DNA from: Azospirillum sp. B510
Lineage (GTDB): Bacteria; Pseudomonadota; Alphaproteobacteria; Azospirillales; Azospirillaceae
NCBI RefSeq assembly: GCF_000010725.1
Contig: NC_013854.1
Coordinates: 2,509,001-2,573,000, forward strand
Length of the DNA stretch: 64,000 bases
Direction of reading: 5' to 3'
In this document: positions 8,142 through 16,142 of the stretch, piece by piece
Layout: each line of letters starts with the position of its first letter
How positions within the stretch are numbered: the first letter of the stretch is position 1
Program-made: the position numbers and the translations under genes
Notes under the pieces: model-generated
Seen by the model: the letters and a program-made list of their open reading frames with translations, nothing else
Databases searched by the model: none
What the model was told of the DNA's origin: nothing

Positions 8142-9450
8142 ACAGGCCGCGGAAAAAGGGCTGTGCACGGCTGTCGTGTCGTGATTCCCTCCAGTGAGGG
8201 CAAAGGCGACCGTTGAGGGAATGATGCGGGGCTCGGACGAACGCAGCGAGGGTCTTTTCAGCTACGTGAGCTGCGAGGCACGGGTTCCGGCGACCCATCC
8301 ATTGCGGCCGATCCGGGCCATCGTGGACGAAGCGCTGGAGGTGATGTCACCGGCGTTCGAGGGGCTGTACTCCAAGATCGGCCGGCCGTCGATCCCGCCG
8401 GAAAAGCTGCTGCGGGCGCTGCTGCTCCAGGCCTTCTACTCGGTGCGCTCGGAACGCCAGCTGATGGAACAGCTCGACTATAACCTGCTGTTCCGCTGGT
8501 TCGTCGGCTTGTCGATGGACGCTCCGGTGTGGGACGTGACGGTGTTCACCAAGAACCGGGAGCGTCTGCTGGCCGGGGATGTGGCGGCCAAGTTCCTGGC
8601 CACCGTGCTGGGCCAGCCGAAGGTGAAAGCGCTGCTGTCGGACGAGCACTTCTCGGTGGACGGGACGCTGATCGAAGCCTGAGCCAGCGTGAAGAGCTTC
8701 CGGCCCAAAGATGGCAGCGGTGAGCCGCCGGGGCCGGGACGCAACGGCGAACGCGACTTTCACGGCGAGAAGCGGTCCAACGAGACCCATGCCTCGACCA
8801 GCGACCCCGAGGCGCGGCTGTACCGCAAGGGCAACGGGCAGCCGGCGAAGCTGGCCTTCATGGGTCATGCGTTGATGGAGAACCGGAACGCCCTGGTGGT
8901 CAATGTCCGGCTCACCGCGGCGACCGGCTTGGCCGAGCGCGAGGCGGCGGTGTCCATGGTCGAGGCCATCCCCGGCCGCCACCGCATCACGGTGGGCGCC
9001 GACAAGGCCTACGACACCAAGGATTTCGTGGCGAACATGCGCGAGTTGGGCGCCGCCCCGCACGTCGCCCAGAACACCCGCAACCGCCGCTCGGCCATCG
9101 ACGGCCGAACCACCCGCCACCCCGGCTATGCAGTCAGCCTACGAATCCGCAAGCGCATCGAGGAGGTGTTCGGCTGGATCAAAGGGGCCGGGCTACGCAA
9201 GACCCGCCATCGCGGCACGGCCCGTGTCGGCTGGATGTTCACCCTGACCGCCGCCGCCTACAACCTGATCCGCCTGCCAAAGCTACTGGCGGCGGCATAA
9301 TCACGCCCGGAGTCCGCCCAAAAGGCGGCCTTGGGCGCTCCAGGCCGGGGGTGCACCCGCTGATTTCGACCAAAGCGGGTGCAAAAGGCCCAAATTTCGA
9401 GCCTCCGCAGAGGCAAGGACGCCATACACGAGCCTTTTTCCGCGTCCTGT
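8142..9450 (+). mobile_element. IS5-like insertion sequence, about 1.3 kb
   Basis: The terminal inverted repeats are visible. The left end reads ACAGGCCGCGGAAAAAGG, and the right end on the opposite strand reads ACAGGACGCGGAAAAAGG (one mismatch over 18 bases). The element is flanked by TA on both sides (8140-8141 and 9451-9452), compatible with the short TA-type duplication of some IS5-family groups, so exact ends may be off by one or two bases. It holds one transposase frame with an internal stop. It is inserted into a block of CCAAC/GTTGG repeats beside the phage replication gene. Confidence 0.85.
8221..9300 (+). pseudogene. IS5-family transposase broken by an in-frame stop
   Basis: One frame of 360 codons encodes an IS5-type DDE transposase interrupted by TGA at 8680-8682. 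The break falls in the motif around the first catalytic Asp: it reads VDGTLIEA-stop-ASVKSF, where relatives normally have a Trp (DGTLIEAWAS), so a TGG to TGA change is the simplest explanation. The frame is unchanged on both sides. Before the stop lies the N-terminal domain (HPLRPIRAIVDEALE). After it follow the second Asp (VGADKAYDTKDF) and the third catalytic region (KRIEEVFGWIKGAGLRKTRH). Full-length product would need readthrough, so the element is probably immobile unless helped by another copy. Confidence 0.85.
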
Positions 9451-9451
9451 T

Positions 9452-9540
9452 AACACCAACAGCCAACACCACCCCGCACCTCCTCCAAATCACTCCCGAG
9501 CACCCCACCCCCTGTTGGTGCGTTGGTGTTGTTGGCGTTT
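9452..9540. repeat. CCAACA / TGTTGG repeat block right of the IS element
   Basis: AACACCAACAGCCAACACCA (9453-9472) is echoed on the other strand by TGTTGGTGCGTTGGTGTTG (9513-9531), followed by TTGGCGTTT. The units are the same CCAAC-based motif seen left of the insertion sequence and in the terminator hairpin at 9581-9629. Before the IS inserted, these would have formed one block of about 250 bases next to the phage primase-helicase gene, the usual place for an iteron-type origin. Confidence 0.5.
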
Positions 9541-9570
9541 CCTCTCTCCACCCCATCAACCCGTTGCGCT

Positions 9571-9629
9571 GCAAAGAAAAAACGCCAACCGGAACGCCAA
9601 CGCAGCATGTTGGCGTTCCGGTTGGCGTT
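9571..9629 (-). terminator. Rho-independent terminator of the phage primase-helicase gene
   Basis: Two exact 21-bp arms (9581-9601 and 9609-9629) with a 7-base loop lie 10 bases after the stop of the minus-strand gene at 9640. Read on the minus strand the stem is followed by TTTTCTTTGC. The arms are built from repeated CGCCAAC units, so the structure may also take part in the repeat block described beside it. Confidence 0.75.
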
Positions 9630-9639
9630 GGCGTCTGGG

Positions 9640-12174
9640 CTACTTGCCGGTTGCGCGGTAACGCATCCTTGGGCGAGCGTTAGGTACGCGCTCCTGCGTC
9701 TCTGTGATGCTTCCAGCCTCGACCAGATCATCGATGATTTCACGGCGTCGGCGCCGGTCAATCCGATGAAGGTTCTTCGACAGCTCAGCAGCGGTGCGCC
9801 CGCCCGGCCCGCCTCCTTGAATGAAGCGCAGCATCAGCTTAACGTCTGCCTCGATGGCATTGTCCGCGACGTACCGCTGCACCTCGACGGCAAGGTCCCC
9901 GATTGCCCGCCCGACCAAGTCGACGCCGAATCGCACGTCGTCATCATCCACCGTCGGGTGCTCCGGATCTCGGGAGATAGCCCGGATCATCGCCACTTTT
10001 GTGGAGTTCTCCGCCAGCCGCGACCACAGCTTGCCGGTCACACGATCACCTGAGATCTTCGCATCCTGAATCCCACCCACCCCACGAAGCAGCGCCATAG
10101 CCGCCGGGGTCCGATGCACCACCATGAGCGACGGCTTCACACTGGTGTCTGCCATGTGCACCCCCGACAGGTTACACCCGGACGGGAGCACCATCGCGTG
10201 CCGGACGAACTCCGCGACCAAGCCGGCCGGCGGCTCAATGTCGGTCCCGTCCCGCTCGTCTGGAAGGTTGTCGCAAGCGTGCAAGATGATGAAACGGTTC
10301 AACAGCCCGTTGTGAACCGCATCGCTCGATAAGGCGGAATAAAATTCTTCCGGCGTGCTGGTGCAGTAGAGCGAAAGAGACGGCTCGTTGATGTCGATGC
10401 GGACTTTCGTGGCTTCCGCATATTCATCACCACGCATGACCGATCCAGAGGAGCTATACAGCTCCATGAGCTTGTCCTTGATCCCGCTCCCAGGATTCGA
10501 GCTGATTTCCTTCAGCTTCAACCCGAACTCATCCAGCATGCCCAGGCGCCGGGGGTATTTGGCCAGCGCGGTCATGATGCCCGCGCCGCTGAAGGCTTTG
10601 CCACCCATCATCAAAGAGCCTTGCTTGGCGGCCTCCACCAGCTTGTTCAGCCCCTTGCGGGCGTGGTCCTTTCCGCCGCCAGTGTCGCAGATCCCGGCAG
10701 TGTACAGGTTCGGCCGCGTGCCCCGCTCGTCCCGATATCGGCGGCCATACAGGGTCGACAGCAGCGACAGCGCGGCCAGCAGCGACAGCTCCGGCTGCGG
10801 CCGGATCGCGGTGGCGTTCAGCCAATCGGCGATGGCTCCACCCAGTCCACCCAGGTCGTACCGCGCCAGTGGCGGGCGCGTTACCTTGGGTACCGGCGGC
10901 GGAAGCGCCGACAGCAACGATGACAGAGGGACGGACGGGTCGAACGCCAGCGCGGCAACTGGTGCCGGCGCGTCGATCCGCTGGGCTTCCGACGGAAGCG
11001 GATCGGGCATCCACCAATCCTCGTCTTCGGCCTGTGCCGGGCAAACCAGCACAGGCCTATTGGCGTTCGCGGCGGCCTTCATCCTAGAGTTCGCCAAAAT
11101 CCTGTCCGGATAGGCCTTCGCACCGCTCCATGCGTACGTGTCGTATCCACTCTCCACAGCCCTGAAAAACAAACCGTATTCTCCGCCCCTCCCCTCCAGA
11201 GAACGGTATTTCAGCCGCGCCGTACGGTCGTCGTGCTTCTTCGACCGCGCTGACCATTCGACAAATGCGTCCTCTCCCGCCCCGCCAGCGGCACCTTTCA
11301 CCTTCGCAGCAATCGAAAGCCACTCGTCGTAATGCATGTCGTCGTTCGGAATGGCGGCCAGCATGGCAGCCAACTCTGCCGAGGCGCAGTTTCCTGCCTT
11401 GTGTGCAAGCCGCTGCGTCCACTCGCGGGCGGCCATCTCCTCGCGCTCCGGCAGGCGCAGCGATACGGCGTCCGTCTCGCCGCGGTAGACGCCCGAACGG
11501 CGGGGCAGCGGGTCGCGCACGCCCGGCCCCAGGATCGGCGCGGCGATGTAGTGGGGTTCGGCGGCGTTGTAGAGCGCGGCGTCGATGTGCTCCCGCTCGC
11601 GCGCCCAGGTGCGCAGCTGCACGTCGTTCAGCGGCCTGTCCAGCCAGAACCACAGCCGCGCGTTCAATGTATCGCCCTTGAAGCCCTGGCCGCTGGTGAA
11701 CTGCCACCAGCAGCTCGCTTCCTGGAACTCGTCGGGCAACAGGCCGCGCAGGTACTCGATCGCGTCGTCCGGATCGGTGACCGGGTCCGTGCCGGCGGGA
11801 ATCGGCACTTTGTCCATATCGATCGCCAGCCACCGGCGCGGCTGCGGGCGGAACGCGGCCGGCTGCATGGGCTTGCTGATGCTGGTGCGCCTCACCGGAA
11901 ACTCCAAGCTCCAGGCACCGCTCGACGCCCCGCGGATCACGAACGCCTTCGGGTTGGCGCTGTGCTGTTCCAACAGCGCCGCCAAGTCGTCGAAGCTGTT
12001 GACCGGCATTTCCGCCGCCATGAACCACGTCCCGGCGTCATAGCCGTCGATCACCGTGCCCGTGGCGCCCGGCCCCAGCCGGATCCGCTTGGTGGCGCGG
12101 TGATCTTCCGTGCATTCGAGAATGGTGACGGTGTCGGCGGGGGCCACAGCGACACTTGATGCCAATTGAGACAC
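9640..12174 (-). CDS. Phage replication primase-helicase (PriCT-2 plus DUF3987-like ATPase)
   Basis: The product of about 844 residues appears to join a primase and a helicase. Near residue 115 an archaeo-eukaryotic primase-like strand carries paired aspartates (RRWLAIDMDKV). A PriCT-2-like helical domain lies at about 265 to 330 (MLAAIPNDDMHYDEWLSIAA). The C-terminal half is an ATPase of the DUF3987 kind, with a Walker A (CDTGGGKDHARKG, about 496 to 508) and Walker B (LGMLDEFGLKL, about 544 to 554). The C-terminal end looks like a winged helix (GGRTAAELSKNLHRIDRR). GTG at 12174 was preferred because AGGAG lies eight bases upstream; a GTG at 12183 is also open. It would start phage DNA replication. 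Domain names are by eye. Confidence 0.8.
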   Translation of the reverse strand: MSQLASSVAVAPADTVTILECTEDHRATKRIRLGPGATGTVIDGYDAGTWFMAAEMPVNSFDDLAALLEQHSANPKAFVIRGASSGAWSLEFPVRRTSISKPMQPAAFRPQPRRWLAIDMDKVPIPAGTDPVTDPDDAIEYLRGLLPDEFQEASCWWQFTSGQGFKGDTLNARLWFWLDRPLNDVQLRTWAREREHIDAALYNAAEPHYIAAPILGPGVRDPLPRRSGVYRGETDAVSLRLPEREEMAAREWTQRLAHKAGNCASAELAAMLAAIPNDDMHYDEWLSIAAKVKGAAGGAGEDAFVEWSARSKKHDDRTARLKYRSLEGRGGEYGLFFRAVESGYDTYAWSGAKAYPDRILANSRMKAAANANRPVLVCPAQAEDEDWWMPDPLPSEAQRIDAPAPVAALAFDPSVPLSSLLSALPPPVPKVTRPPLARYDLGGLGGAIADWLNATAIRPQPELSLLAALSLLSTLYGRRYRDERGTRPNLYTAGICDTGGGKDHARKGLNKLVEAAKQGSLMMGGKAFSGAGIMTALAKYPRRLGMLDEFGLKLKEISSNPGSGIKDKLMELYSSSGSVMRGDEYAEATKVRIDINEPSLSLYCTSTPEEFYSALSSDAVHNGLLNRFIILHACDNLPDERDGTDIEPPAGLVAEFVRHAMVLPSGCNLSGVHMADTSVKPSLMVVHRTPAAMALLRGVGGIQDAKISGDRVTGKLWSRLAENSTKVAMIRAISRDPEHPTVDDDDVRFGVDLVGRAIGDLAVEVQRYVADNAIEADVKLMLRFIQGGGPGGRTAAELSKNLHRIDRRRRREIIDDLVEAGSITETQERVPNARPRMRYRATGK

Positions 12175-12251
12175 TACGCGCACTCCTCATGGATGCGCAT
12201 CTTGATTTACGCCCGGACAGGCGTTAATATCATGACGCTGATTTGGACAAT

Positions 12252-12288
12252 AAAACCCCGCACGCGGCGGCAACCGCAGCGGGGTTTT
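12252..12288 (-). terminator. Hairpin between the AlpA-like and primase genes
   Basis: AAAACCCCGC (12252-12261) and GCGGGGTTTT (12279-12288) form a 10-bp stem with T-rich flanks on both strands. It lies between the stop of the upstream regulator gene (12299) and the start of the primase gene, so on the minus strand it could reduce readthrough. The opposite direction is equally possible from sequence. Confidence 0.6.
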
Positions 12289-12298
12289 CTCTTTGCTG

Positions 12299-12481
12299 TC
12301 ACTGCTGATTTCCCGCAGAAGCAGTGAACAGGCCATCAATATCCGATGGTCTCCAGATACGGCTTGATCCAACTTTTGCGCCGGGAGGGAACCTTCCATC
12401 TTTTATCAGGCGATATAGCGTAGCTTCAGAGCCAACCACGCCCATCTCAATCAAATCTTTCTTCCTGAAGAACTTGACCAT
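12299..12481 (-). CDS. AlpA-like small HTH regulator (excisionase type)
   Basis: This 60-residue protein has the AlpA/excisionase winged-helix signature: MVKFFRKKDLIEMGVVGSEA, then a recognition helix TLYRLIKDGRFPP and the wing GSSRIWRPSDIDGLF. Such proteins act as transcriptional activators or as directionality factors that bend att DNA for excision. The ATG at 12481 has AGG seven bases upstream; a longer frame to 12529 lacks support. It lies between integrase and replication genes, the usual position for excisionase or early-gene control. Confidence 0.75.
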   Translation of the reverse strand: MVKFFRKKDLIEMGVVGSEATLYRLIKDGRFPPGAKVGSSRIWRPSDIDGLFTASAGNQQ

Positions 12482-12600
12482 TTCTGCACCTATCGTGCGG
12501 TTGACATGACTTGAATATGGTTCCGACAAGTTGATGAGTCATGAGAATAATTTTAACTCTGTTGCAAAATATATGTTGATAGTCTTTTACGTCATAACGG

Positions 12601-12650
12601 AAAAACGAAACAGCCGCGCACGATGTTCAATATCGTGCGCGGCTGTTTCG
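12601..12650 (-). terminator. Strong rho-independent terminator of the integrase gene
   Basis: Arms 12606-12624 and 12632-12650 form a perfect 19-bp stem with loop GTTCAAT. Read on the minus strand the stem is followed by TTTTT (12605-12601). It stands 37 bases after the integrase stop and isolates that gene from the AlpA-like gene. Confidence 0.85.
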
Positions 12651-12687
12651 GCCCATTAATCTCATTGTCGAAACGACTCAATGGCAA

Positions 12688-14109
12688 TTAGGTATTATCT
12701 GCCACTTTTGGGAACTTCAACTTCGCCACCGCGTCGGCCAGCACGCGCAGCGGCGGGCGCCCGCCGTACCGTCGGCCGACTCCGCCACCGCTGTGCCCGG
12801 TCAGGCTGTCGTGGACCTCTTCGGGTATCTGTGCCTCTCGGCACAGATTCTTGAAGGTATGCCGCAAGCTATGGAAGCAAACGCCTTCCCGACGCACACC
12901 GGACGCAGTGATTTCGAGCCCCATAGGCGCAGACGCATCACCTTCAGCCCAGAACAAGCGGCCCTCCCGGTCTTTGACAAACGCCCGGAGCTTGTCGGCA
13001 ACGTCTGCATGGATCGGCACCGTCCGCCAGCTGCCCTTGTTCTTGATCGTCTTTCCGTTCTTCCCATTGATGTCGATTGCGAGGATCTCGCCATCGTCGA
13101 CGATGTCAGCGTGCGTCAGCTGGGCAATTTCATGCAGGCGGGCGCCGGTGTAGGCACCCAGGCGGATCAGCCATGCCGCCCCTTGGTCGGGCATGCCATC
13201 GGCGTGCTTCAGCAGCTTGGCGACCTCATCGGCGGTGAAGGCGTCGCGCCCGGTTCCGGTGGGTGTCAGCGCGCGTAGGCGGTGTGCCGGGTTCGTCTCG
13301 ATCATCCCGGCCGCTTCCGCGGCGGCCAGGACTGCGCCAGCGAATCCCACGATCACATTGATCCGCTGCGGCGAAACGTCACCGGCCGCCTGCATCGACT
13401 GGCGCCATGCCAGAACGTCCCTCTTCGCGATCTCGGTCAAGCACCGGCTGCCAAAATAGGCAGCCCAGCGCTTCGCCACCCCAGCCACCTGCGCGACGGA
13501 TCCGGCGGACGGCGATCGATCCGCTTTCCACCGCTTCACCGCTGCGTCGAAGGTCACCAGTTCAGCGCTTGGCCGCTCTCTCGGCGCCGGCCCTCCCACG
13601 GGCTCAAGCGCCTCGAAGATGCGCGCATTGCGCTCTTCGATCTCTGCCCTCATCGGCGCCAGCGCCCCGTCGAAGTCAACTCGCATGCCAGGCGGCAGGG
13701 ACCGCAACAGCTCCTCTCGCGCCCGCTCATACTGCAGCCAAGCCGTCCGGGCGAAGGCGTTGGCGGTGAACGCCGCGTGGTTGATCTGCGGCACCGCGTC
13801 CAGTCCCTCCTCGACCTCCACCGGCCGGGCGGGGCTGAGGGTAACACCCAGGTGCGCAAGTTCCTCTCGGGCCTTCGACCACGCCGACGCGCCCGCCTCC
13901 AGTTCGGCCAGCCGCTCCGTCCACAGGGTGATCAATGGCGCAGCGCGGCGCGCGGCCTCCCGCGGATCGCTGGTGCCCAGCGCTCTGCGGATGGTAGTTG
14001 CCCCCGTGAATTCTTTGGGCCACCTTGCGCGCACCGTCGGACGGTGCCGCTCCGGGATCCCGATCGCGAAGTGATAGCGTCCGCGGCTCATCGTGAGGTA
14101 GGTCGGCAT
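12688..14109 (-). CDS. int: Prophage tyrosine integrase
   Basis: The integrase (473 residues) integrates and excises the prophage at att sites. The N-terminal part (PTYLTMSRGRYHFAIGIP, then ALGTSDPREAARRA) is an arm-binding-type domain. A SAM-like core-binding domain follows around residues 180 to 280 (AVKRWKADRSPSAGSVAQVA). The catalytic domain shows the expected residues: Arg324 in YTGARLHEIAQL, His413 and Arg416 in FHSLRHTF, His439 in LTGHSGG and Tyr448 in GRRYGG. The ATG at 14109 follows AAGGG with good spacing; the open frame extends much further upstream, but only across the bacterial genes on the other strand. The gene lies at the prophage edge. Confidence 0.93.
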   Translation of the reverse strand: MPTYLTMSRGRYHFAIGIPERHRPTVRARWPKEFTGATTIRRALGTSDPREAARRAAPLITLWTERLAELEAGASAWSKAREELAHLGVTLSPARPVEVEEGLDAVPQINHAAFTANAFARTAWLQYERAREELLRSLPPGMRVDFDGALAPMRAEIEERNARIFEALEPVGGPAPRERPSAELVTFDAAVKRWKADRSPSAGSVAQVAGVAKRWAAYFGSRCLTEIAKRDVLAWRQSMQAAGDVSPQRINVIVGFAGAVLAAAEAAGMIETNPAHRLRALTPTGTGRDAFTADEVAKLLKHADGMPDQGAAWLIRLGAYTGARLHEIAQLTHADIVDDGEILAIDINGKNGKTIKNKGSWRTVPIHADVADKLRAFVKDREGRLFWAEGDASAPMGLEITASGVRREGVCFHSLRHTFKNLCREAQIPEEVHDSLTGHSGGGVGRRYGGRPPLRVLADAVAKLKFPKVADNT

Positions 14110-14120
14110 GGTATAGCCCT

Positions 14121-14202
14121 TTGACGCAGTTTTGACGCAACGTTGACGCACAAACGCGAGTGTTTCAATGGAAGCCTTGGTATCCCTAGGTTTTTGCGTC
14201 AA
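14121..14202. repeat. TTGACGCA repeats beside int: probable integrase arm-type sites
   Basis: TTGACGCA occurs at 14121-14128, 14132-14139 and 14143-14150, exactly 11 bases apart. An inverted copy, TTGCGTCAA, is at 14194-14202. One helical-turn spacing immediately upstream of the integrase start is typical of arm sites bound by the N-terminal domain of tyrosine integrases. The att core should lie within about 14150 to 14268. No tRNA or tmRNA end is visible there. Confidence 0.65.
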
Positions 14203-14268
14203 GAAACATGGTACAAGGGCTACCACAAGCTGTAAGCGCCTTTCCCATCCCCGTTCATCCGAGCCGTC

Positions 14269-15273
14269 ATGACCCCTACCGCCTATTCTTCCGCGCTGGT
14301 CGCCGTCTTCCTGCTCTGTCTTGCCGCCGGCTGGTATCTGTCCACCCGCGTGCTGCGCTATCTGCTGGCAAGCAGCATCCTGGACATCCCCAACGAGCGG
14401 TCTAGCCATCAGGCCCCCACCCCGCGCGGCGGCGGCTGGGCGGTGATGCTGACGGTGGTGCCGGTCTTCGCCCTCGCGGGTCTCGCCTTCGGCCGACCGC
14501 TGGAAACGGCGGCGATGCTGCTGGGCACGCTGGCGCTGATGGGGGTGTCGTGGATGGACGACCGGCGGACCCTGTCGCCGCTGCTGCGGCTGGCGGTGCA
14601 ACTGCTGGCGGTGGCCTTCGGACTGCTGGCGCTGCCGGCGGACCAGCTGGTCTGGCAGGGCTGGCTGCCCTTCGGGCTGGACCGGGCGGCGACCGCCTTC
14701 CTGTGGCTGTGGTTCATCAACCTCTACAATTTCATGGACGGGATCGACGGGCTGGCCGGCAGCGAGACCATCCTGATCGGCGGCGGCGTGGCGCTGGTGT
14801 CGCTGGTCATCGGCGATTTCGGACTGACCGGGGTCGCCGGGGCGGCGCTGGCCGGGGCGGCGGCCGGGTTCCTGACCCACAACTGGCGCCCCGCCCGCAT
14901 GTTCATGGGCGATGTCGGCAGCATCCCGCTCGGCCATATCCTGGCCTTCCTGCTGACCTCGCTGGCGGCGCGCGGCGATTGGGCGGCCGCCCTGATCCTG
15001 CCCGCCTATTACCTGACCGACGCCACCATCACGCTGCTGCGCCGGCTGCTGCGCGGCGAGAGGATCTGGCAGGCCCACCGCGAGCATTTCTACCAGAAGG
15101 CCGCCAAGGGCGTCGGCCGGCATGACCGCGTGGTGCTGACCATCATCGCCTACAGCCTCGTCCTGGTCCTGGCGGCACTCGCCGCCGTCAGCTTCGGCGC
15201 CTGGACGCTGGTGCCCGGTGCTGTGACCGTCGCGCTGCTGCTGGCGACGCTGACCCGCATGGCGAGGGCCTGA
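14269..15273 (+). CDS. WecA/MraY-family undecaprenyl-phosphate glycosyl-1-phosphate transferase
   Basis: This 334-residue polytopic inner-membrane enzyme would place the first sugar phosphate on undecaprenyl phosphate to start surface polysaccharide or O-antigen synthesis. The family landmarks are visible: IPNERSSHQAPTPRGGG after the first membrane segment, MDDRRTLSP, the catalytic-type NLYNFMDGIDGLAGSE, and the cytoplasmic loop TDATITLLRRLLRGERIWQAHREHF. About ten hydrophobic segments can be counted. It is the first bacterial gene after the prophage, and the following glycosyltransferase begins five bases after its stop. The sugar it transfers cannot be told from sequence. Confidence 0.88.
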   Translation: MTPTAYSSALVAVFLLCLAAGWYLSTRVLRYLLASSILDIPNERSSHQAPTPRGGGWAVMLTVVPVFALAGLAFGRPLETAAMLLGTLALMGVSWMDDRRTLSPLLRLAVQLLAVAFGLLALPADQLVWQGWLPFGLDRAATAFLWLWFINLYNFMDGIDGLAGSETILIGGGVALVSLVIGDFGLTGVAGAALAGAAAGFLTHNWRPARMFMGDVGSIPLGHILAFLLTSLAARGDWAAALILPAYYLTDATITLLRRLLRGERIWQAHREHFYQKAAKGVGRHDRVVLTIIAYSLVLVLAALAAVSFGAWTLVPGAVTVALLLATLTRMARA

Positions 15274-15278
15274 TCGCG

Positions 15279-16142
15279 ATGGCCACCACCGTCCTCGGCC
15301 TGTCCCTCGACCTGTCGGTCGTCCTCTATCATCCCGATGCGGATCTGCTGGCCCGCTCGCTCGACACCATCGGCGCCGCCGCCGACCGGCTGGCACGGGA
15401 GACCGGAGTGCGGACCCGGCTGTGGATCGTCGACAATGGCGCGCCAAAGGACGACCAGGCGGGCGGCCACGCCGCGTCCCACCCGTTCCGATCGCTGCTC
15501 GACCGCTACGCTTCCGCCGGACGGCCGCCGGCGACGCTGATCGCCGGGCACGGCAATATCGGCTATGGCGCCGGGCACAATCTGGCGATCCGCCAGGGCG
15601 ACGCGCCCTATCACCTGATCCTGAACTACGACATCCTGCTGGAACCGGAGGCGCTGCTGGCCGCTTGGCGCTATATGGAGTCGCATCCCCGAACGGTGCT
15701 GCTGACGCCCAAGGTGTTCGGCCCGGCGGGGGAACAGGAATTCCTGTGCAAGCGCCGCCCCACCGTGCTGGATCTCGGCCTGCGCGCCTTCGCGCCCGCT
15801 GCGATCAAGCGGATGTTCGCAAGGCGGCTCGAGCGCTACGAGATGCGCGACGTGACCCGCGATGCGGTGGTCACCGGGCTGGAGCAGGTCAGCGGCGCCT
15901 TCATGTTCTTCCGGCGTGATGCACTGAGACGGCTGGGCGGCTTCGACGACGGCTATTTCCTGTATTTCGAGGATTTCGACCTGTCGCGGCGGGCGATGGC
16001 TCTGGGCGAGATCGCCTATGTGCCGGACGTGCGCCTGGTGCATTTCGGCGGCAAGGCGGCGCGCAAGGGCGGCGCGCACATCCGCATGTTCGCCCGCTCC
16101 GCCCTACGCTTTTTCAACACCCACGGATGGCGGCTGGTCTGA
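15279..16142 (+). CDS. Glycosyltransferase family 2
   Basis: The 287-residue product is a GT-A fold enzyme. It has an N-terminal nucleotide-binding strand (LSVVLYHPDADLLARSL), a LWIVDNG segment, GYGAGHNLAIRQG and the NYDILLEPEALL motif around the metal-binding region. FDDGYFLYFEDFDLSRRA is typical of rhamnosyltransferase-like GT2 enzymes acting on the lipid-linked oligosaccharide. It starts five bases after the WecA-type gene and is probably co-transcribed. Its last 39 bases overlap the end of the oppositely transcribed glycosyltransferase gene. Confidence 0.85.
   Translation: MATTVLGLSLDLSVVLYHPDADLLARSLDTIGAAADRLARETGVRTRLWIVDNGAPKDDQAGGHAASHPFRSLLDRYASAGRPPATLIAGHGNIGYGAGHNLAIRQGDAPYHLILNYDILLEPEALLAAWRYMESHPRTVLLTPKVFGPAGEQEFLCKRRPTVLDLGLRAFAPAAIKRMFARRLERYEMRDVTRDAVVTGLEQVSGAFMFFRRDALRRLGGFDDGYFLYFEDFDLSRRAMALGEIAYVPDVRLVHFGGKAARKGGAHIRMFARSALRFFNTHGWRLV

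Larger units (their letters stand above)
1..14205. mobile_element. Lambda-like tailed prophage, integrase-proximal part (other end outside window)
   Basis: A continuous run of phage genes, nearly all on the minus strand: neck protein, decoration protein, protease-capsid fusion, portal, terminase subunits, replication primase-helicase, AlpA-like regulator and tyrosine integrase. The integrase lies at the right edge next to integrase-type direct repeats, and bacterial polysaccharide genes start at 14269, so the right attachment site should lie between 14110 and 14268. The left part, with tail and probably lysis genes, is not in the window. The right boundary is an estimate because the second att copy cannot be seen. 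An IS5-like insertion sits inside. The structural genes look intact. Confidence 0.85.

Noticed and set aside
12187..12399. Small minus-strand frame overlapping the AlpA-like gene
   Set aside because: It overlaps the AlpA gene and a terminator hairpin in another frame and has no ribosome site.
14161..14225. Possible tRNA fragment at the prophage attachment region
   Set aside because: No acceptor, anticodon or T-stem pairing could be built, so the prophage does not appear to use a tRNA end here.
14110..15447. Open minus-strand frame extending the integrase to over 900 residues
   Set aside because: The extension lies opposite the WecA-type gene and its upstream region, is made of Arg/Gln/Gly-rich low-complexity sequence, and the integrase has a good start with a ribosome site at 14109.
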